Shown piece after piece: positions 60,440 to 64,000 of a DNA stretch of 64,000 bases. Origin of the DNA: Mycolicibacterium rhodesiae (GTDB lineage Bacteria > Actinomycetota > Actinomycetes > Mycobacteriales > Mycobacteriaceae); assembly GCF_002086695.1 (NCBI RefSeq), contig NZ_MVIH01000001.1:62001-126000 (forward strand), given 5' to 3'. The notes under the pieces were generated by a model. That model saw only the letters and a program-made list of their open reading frames with translations. It had not been told where the DNA came from and made no database searches. Both the position numbers and the translations under genes were made by a program. Each line of letters starts with the position of its first letter. Positions within the stretch are counted from its first letter, which is position 1.

Positions 60440-61108
60440 CTAGTCGACCGGTACATCGAGGATGGGTCGCTGAACCCCGGCGCCGGGGCCGTCGAAATGC
60501 CACCACTCGCCGGAATAGACCGCCAACCCGCCGGCTCCCATCGCCGCACGCAGCCGCTCGCGGTTGGCCTGAGCCACCGCGCTGACCCCGTCGGTGGCGT
60601 ATGCCTGTGCGCGGGCGGAGAAGTCGTCGAAATCGGTGCCCATGTCGACGAGCCGGCCGCGCTCGGCGATCGTCACATCGACGGAACGTCCCGCCTCGTG
60701 GCTGCGCGCATAGGGACCGGGTTTGGCCACCCACGCCGGATTGGGCACCGCGTCGAACATCCGTACCTGGACGTCGTGCGGGCGGTAGCAATCCCAGAAC
60801 ACGAGCACGTCTCCTTGGGCGCGGAGATCGTCGGCGGCCTTGGCCAAGCCCGGCGCCATCGAGTTGTGCACCAGGCACCGCGCGTCGGCCGGGTAGAGCG
60901 GCACACCGACGAAGTTGTTCGCCGTCGCGTACCGCAGATCGATGACCGCGTCAGGCACCACCGTCCGCACATCGACGAATCCGGCCGCCGCGGCCTGCGG
61001 GCTCACCGGCGGGACCTCGAGGCCCGGCGCGGCAGCGGCCGGCGCCGCCGCCCCCACGCCGACCGCAACGACTGTTGCGAGAGTCGGCAGCGTCCGAATC
61101 GCTTTCAT
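60440..61108 (-). CDS. VanX-like D-Ala-D-Ala dipeptidase (M15D), secreted
   Basis: 222 residues. Signal peptide MKAIRTLPTLATVVAVGVGA ending at AAAAPG. Zn and catalytic motifs of M15: YARSHEAGRSVDVTIAE (SxHxxGxxxD) and EWWHFDGPG (catalytic Glu and third His). VFWDCYRPHDVQ holds the VanX substrate Arg. It cleaves D-Ala-D-Ala or related dipeptides outside the membrane and so differs from cytosolic VanX of glycopeptide resistance. Not in a van cluster, so a role in peptidoglycan turnover is more likely. Convergent with the P450 gene. Confidence 0.9.
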   Translation of the reverse strand: MKAIRTLPTLATVVAVGVGAAAPAAAAPGLEVPPVSPQAAAAGFVDVRTVVPDAVIDLRYATANNFVGVPLYPADARCLVHNSMAPGLAKAADDLRAQGDVLVFWDCYRPHDVQVRMFDAVPNPAWVAKPGPYARSHEAGRSVDVTIAERGRLVDMGTDFDDFSARAQAYATDGVSAVAQANRERLRAAMGAGGLAVYSGEWWHFDGPGAGVQRPILDVPVD

Positions 61109-61109
61109 A

Positions 61110-61805
61110 TCAGGGTGACTGAGTCTGCTGTGGAGTCTGCAGCCGCCGATCGGCGGTGAGCAACAGGTTGTCGTAGGCCGCCCGTGACGGTGAACTGTCC
61201 GACTGGGAGAGGGCGACGAAATCGGCGACGACCTGCTCGGCCAATACCCGCAATTTGATGTTCGCCTCCTGGGATCGCCAGCGCAGCAGGTCGAAGGCCG
61301 CGTTCGACTCGATGCCGTACACCACCATCAGCATGCCCTTGGCCTGCTCGATGGTCGCCCGGTTCTCGGCGATCTCAGCGATGGCCTCGCTGAACTGCTT
61401 CTGATTCCGGTCTTCACTGGGCGTGACATCGACGTAGAAGCCCTCGGTGCCGATTACCTCACCGGTGTCGTCCAGCAGCTTGTCGGCCACCACGATCACG
61501 TGGTGAATTTGGCCCGAGGTGTCGACGATCCGATGCCGGGTGCTGAAGGCCTGGTGGTGCTGTCGGACGTCGTCCAGGGTGGTCGCCACCTGTTGATAGT
61601 CGTCCGGGTGCTTGTGCGACAGCACGAGCTCCGTGGTGGGCGACACTGTGCCCGGCTCGTAGCCGTGCATCATCTGGACCTCGTCCGACCATTCCCAGCG
61701 CTCGTCGGCGAAGTAGAACCGAAACTGCCCCACCTGCTGCGGACGGACGTCGGCCAGTCCATAGCCGCCGTCGCTCTCCGTTGCCGGATCTTGATCCGCA
61801 ACCAT
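61110..61805 (-). CDS. PAS-ANTAR RNA-binding regulator
   Basis: 231 residues from ATG 61805. PAS sensor domain at about 20-130 (FRFYFADERWEWSDEVQMMHGYEPGT, HKHPDDYQQVATTLDD, RHRIVDTSGQIHHVIVVADKLLDDTG, GTEGFYVDVTPSE). ANTAR domain at about 145-205 (EAIAEIAENRATIEQAKGMLMVVYGIESNAAFDLLRWRSQEANIKLRVLAEQVV). ANTAR domains bind paired RNA hairpins to prevent termination. Two hairpins lie in its own leader (61820-61839 and 61889-61917). Ligand of the PAS domain unknown. Confidence 0.95.
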   Translation of the reverse strand: MVADQDPATESDGGYGLADVRPQQVGQFRFYFADERWEWSDEVQMMHGYEPGTVSPTTELVLSHKHPDDYQQVATTLDDVRQHHQAFSTRHRIVDTSGQIHHVIVVADKLLDDTGEVIGTEGFYVDVTPSEDRNQKQFSEAIAEIAENRATIEQAKGMLMVVYGIESNAAFDLLRWRSQEANIKLRVLAEQVVADFVALSQSDSSPSRAAYDNLLLTADRRLQTPQQTQSP

Positions 61806-61819
61806 TCACACCCCTCGCC

Positions 61820-61839
61820 CGACAACCGTTCGGTTGTCG
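61820..61839 (-). promoter_or_regulatory. Leader hairpin 1 of the PAS-ANTAR gene
   Basis: On the minus strand this is CGACAACCGAACGGTTGTCG, 9-bp arms around 2 bases. As RNA it forms a 7-8-bp stem with a 4- or 6-base loop, 14 bases before the ATG, so it could mask ribosome binding. A DNA operator is the alternative. Confidence 0.55.
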
Positions 61840-61888
61840 CCCTCCACGATTTTCCGCAGGACTTCGGACGCCGACGAGTGCCATGTAG

Positions 61889-61917
61889 GCAGAACCCATC
61901 GCCATCCCAGGTTCTGC
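61889..61917. terminator. Leader hairpin 2 / terminator
   Basis: GCAGAACC and GGTTCTGC are perfect 8-bp arms around a 13-base loop. On the plus strand GGGCATTTTTTTC follows, an intrinsic-terminator layout, but no plus-strand gene ends here. On the minus strand the hairpin sits in the ANTAR gene leader, 83 bases upstream of the start. Confidence 0.5.
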
Positions 61918-62108
61918 GGGCATTTTTTTCTACACCGTCCGCCCGTTCGTTTTCAAGCGACCTCCTGCCGTGCACGGGCAATGACGAGTTCCTGAGGCTG
62001 TGGTGACACGAGTGACGGATGTAACAAAATCCGTTCGGGTCCGACAACACCGGTACAGGGCGTTCACGGCACGGGGACGCCGCCCTGCGAGCCGCGGAGG
62101 ATACGACG

Positions 62109-62588
62109 GTGAAGCTCACAACGAACGCACATGCCTGGGCCCGTAGCGCCTGTCTGGGAATCGGCGCTCTGGGCGTGGTCGCCGCCATTGCGTCGGCTCC
62201 CGTAGCAGGCGCCGACCCGGCCGATCCCGCTGATCCTGTCGCCCCGCTCATCGTGGCCGGCGACACCAGCGCCGCGCCGGCGGATGCACCTGCCCCCGCC
62301 CCGACGCCCGTGCCTGTCCAGCATCTGTCCAGCCCGGACAATCCGCCGCCCGGCACGACCACCACCGGTACCGGCACCCCGCCGGAAGGCCGGCTGAGCT
62401 ACCTGCGCGACCTGCTGCACGCGATGCGCACCCAGGAGGTGTCGGGCAGCGACGCACTGTTGTTGCTCACCCAACGACCGCTCGACGCCAACGCGACCCC
62501 GCCGCCTGGCATGTCGTCGACTCCGACCGGACCGGTCGGAACCTCGGCCCTACCTCCTGCGGCCGACCCGGCTGCGCCGACGGGCTAG
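62109..62588 (+). CDS. Secreted Pro/Ala-rich protein
   Basis: 159 residues from GTG 62109, with GGAGG 9 bases upstream. Signal peptide ends at VAGADP. The mature chain is low-complexity Pro/Ala/Thr (ADAPAPAPTPVPVQ, PDNPPPGTTTTGTGTPPEG) around a short conserved-looking segment (LSYLRDLLHAMRTQEVSGSDALLLLTQ). Such proteins are common in mycobacterial envelopes and have no assigned function. It ends with a 4-base overlap against the convergent SulP gene. Confidence 0.8.
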   Translation: MKLTTNAHAWARSACLGIGALGVVAAIASAPVAGADPADPADPVAPLIVAGDTSAAPADAPAPAPTPVPVQHLSSPDNPPPGTTTTGTGTPPEGRLSYLRDLLHAMRTQEVSGSDALLLLTQRPLDANATPPPGMSSTPTGPVGTSALPPAADPAAPTG

Positions 62589-64000
62589 TAACGCCCAACC
62601 GCCTCGAGGGCCGCGTCGAGGTCGGGTTGGTAGCGTCCCTCGGCGTCGAACTCATGCCACCATTCGGTGCGCTGCAGCGTCTGCAGGGTCCGGTCGGGAA
62701 GCGCGGTGATCATCAGCCGGATGCCTGCCCCGCAGAGTTCGAGGTCAAGTTCGACGAGGATGTGCAGGACCGTCGACTCGAGCACCGTCTGGCGAACCAA
62801 GTCGAGCACCAACGTCCCCGCGCACGGCTCCAACTCCAGCGCCGCGTCCCGGATCGCGGCGACATTGGGACGCACGTTGGCCGCGTACAACGGCACCAGG
62901 CAACGCAGCACCAATGGATCGGCCGGTATCAGCGTCGCGTTCTCCGGCTGCTCGACCCACGCTCGGTTGTCGTGACGGATCACCTGGACGACATGCGGTG
63001 CGTTGACCACGTGCAGGACCAACAACAGAGTGACCGCGACCGCGACCGCCACCGCGGGAATGAGCCCGAACGCCAACCCGATCAACGCAACCCCGACCGC
63101 GCCGAAGCATTCGCGCGGGTTGAGGCGGTACAGCCGGCGCAGCGCCGCGACATCGACCAGCCGGGTGACCGCGACGACCACGACCGCCCCGAGCACCGCC
63201 TGGGGAAGCAGGCTCAGGACCGGCGCGATGAACAGCGCGACGAGCACGGCCAGCGCGACCATCACCAGGCCGCTGATCTGACTGCGCGCACCGGAGCGCA
63301 GGTTCACCGACGTCTGGGCGAAACCACCGGCCGGAGGCAATGAATGGAAGAACGCACCCGCGACCGCCGCCGTACCCAGGGCGAACAGTTCACGGTCCGG
63401 TTCGGTCGGGTTCTCCTCGGCGCGCCGGGAGGTTCGTGCCACCGCGATCGTCTCGAGGAAGGCCATCACGGCGATCGCCAAGGCGCCCGGGACCAGGGGC
63501 ACGATGTGGTGATCGAGGTGGGGGAGGTTCGGCATCGGGAACCCGGACGGCACCGTCGGAACGAGAGCGACGCCGTGCGCGGGCAGTGCCACCACGGCAC
63601 TCACCGCGATGCCGACAGCTATCAGCACTAGCGGGCCGGGAACGCGTGGGGCCACCTTCGCCAACACGAGCAGTGCGGCGAGACAGATGACCGAGATCGC
63701 CGCCGTGAGCGGGCTGGCCCGCGGAATATCGGACAGCGCCGACCATGCCACCTTGAAGAACCCGGTGGTGTGCGGGTGGGGAGCCACACCCAGCAGCTTG
63801 GGCAGCTGCGCCGCCATCACGGTGAGTCCGACGGCGACCTTGATGCCGACCAGGGTCATGTCGCTGATGTTGTCGACCAGCATGCCCAATCGAAAAAGCC
63901 TGGCCAGCAATAGGAAAAGCCCGACGAGCAGCGTCAGGGTCACCAGGTCGCCGCGCTGGTCGTCGCTGCCGATGAGAACGCCGCCGGCGAGCATCGTCGA
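62585..64000 (-). CDS. SulP family anion transporter with STAS domain (5' end outside window)
   Basis: At least 471 residues in frame to the window edge, with the N-terminus missing. Many hydrophobic segments (LVTLTLLVGLFLLLARLF, GIKVAVGLTVMAAQL, AISVICLAALLVLAKVAP, GALAIAVMAFLETIAVARTSR, GLVMVALAVLVALFIAPVL) form the SulP transport core. A C-terminal STAS domain (LRCLVPLYAANVRPNVAAIRD, GTLVLDLVRQTVLESTVLHILVELDLEL) follows. SulP proteins carry sulfate, bicarbonate or dicarboxylates. Substrate is not predictable; sulfate would be of interest beside the sulfatase locus, but bicarbonate is equally common. Confidence 0.93.
   Translation of the reverse strand, partial: STMLAGGVLIGSDDQRGDLVTLTLLVGLFLLLARLFRLGMLVDNISDMTLVGIKVAVGLTVMAAQLPKLLGVAPHPHTTGFFKVAWSALSDIPRASPLTAAISVICLAALLVLAKVAPRVPGPLVLIAVGIAVSAVVALPAHGVALVPTVPSGFPMPNLPHLDHHIVPLVPGALAIAVMAFLETIAVARTSRRAEENPTEPDRELFALGTAAVAGAFFHSLPPAGGFAQTSVNLRSGARSQISGLVMVALAVLVALFIAPVLSLLPQAVLGAVVVVAVTRLVDVAALRRLYRLNPRECFGAVGVALIGLAFGLIPAVAVAVAVTLLLVLHVVNAPHVVQVIRHDNRAWVEQPENATLIPADPLVLRCLVPLYAANVRPNVAAIRDAALELEPCAGTLVLDLVRQTVLESTVLHILVELDLELCGAGIRLMITALPDRTLQTLQRTEWWHEFDAEGRYQPDLDAALEAVGRY

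Larger units (their letters stand above)
61806..62108. other. Intergenic region with two hairpins
   Basis: 303 bases between the divergent PAS-ANTAR and secreted-protein genes. The left half is the ANTAR leader with two inverted repeats. The right half holds a plain promoter region for the plus-strand gene. No gene is seen. Confidence 0.6.

Noticed and set aside
60440..61108. Vancomycin resistance locus
   Set aside because: Only a VanX-like secreted peptidase is present; no VanA/H/R/S genes, and it has a signal peptide.
1..64000. Insertion sequences or transposases
   Set aside because: No transposase motifs or terminal inverted repeats were found in any of the genes or gaps.

Overview
This window looks like a chromosomal segment of a mycobacterium, most likely a fast-growing environmental (Mycolicibacterium-type) species. 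The evidence is a Gly-Gly-Asn-rich PGRS repeat protein, a PGRS glycoside hydrolase fusion, an MceA-type protein, an MmpL transporter, DUF732 and LppU-type secreted proteins, an F420-type (Ddn-like) oxidoreductase, ctaD, and many TetR regulators and monooxygenases. Nothing in the sequence fixes the species.

Left part (1-14.4 kb), accessory in character: a Nudix tail, an HD-domain protein, a frameshifted KstR-like regulator with a KstR-type box nearby, a thioesterase, a TetR gene followed by an orphan mceA-type gene with a palindromic operator, a P450 divergent from an AraC regulator, a large MmpL transporter, and a DUF6188 gene whose promoter shares an 18-bp operator-like element with mmpL. 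A TetR-thioesterase-hydrolase group follows, then about 1 kb of gene-poor DNA. That stretch ends in a copy of the 3' end of a tRNA-Ala gene plus an intrinsic terminator, which could be the scar of an integrated element.

Middle part (14.4-43.9 kb), more core-like: a MerR regulator divergent from a small NTF2/SDR pair, with two 19-bp-spacer MerR promoters; DUF3297; ctaD; glgP; PhoU; a PPOX-like protein with DUF3562; a PGRS protein; a secreted PGRS-GH5 enzyme; a flavin lipoprotein; a Ddn-like reductase; an LppU-type membrane protein; a four-gene GntR/acyl-CoA ligase/class II aldolase/amidohydrolase operon; a flavoprotein; and a run of small secreted proteins (S1 protease, CAP, DUF732, M15 peptidase).

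Right part (43.9-60.4 kb), a catabolic region: a TetR-controlled Baeyer-Villiger monooxygenase/hydrolase pair, then two aromatic meta-cleavage modules. Module A (FAD hydroxylase, C-C hydrolase, extradiol dioxygenase, Tat-type sulfatase lipoprotein, amidohydrolase) runs leftward and is divergent from a TetR/hydratase pair across two tandem palindromes. Module B (VOC dioxygenase, fumarylacetoacetase-family hydrolase, second FAD hydroxylase, P450) runs rightward and is divergent from its own TetR. Together they could hydroxylate, ring-cleave and hydrolyse an aromatic substrate, possibly one released from a sulfate ester. The terminal aldolase and aldehyde dehydrogenase are not in the window.

Right end (60.4-64 kb): a VanX-like dipeptidase, a PAS-ANTAR protein with two hairpins in its leader, a Pro/Ala-rich secreted protein, and a SulP transporter cut by the window edge.
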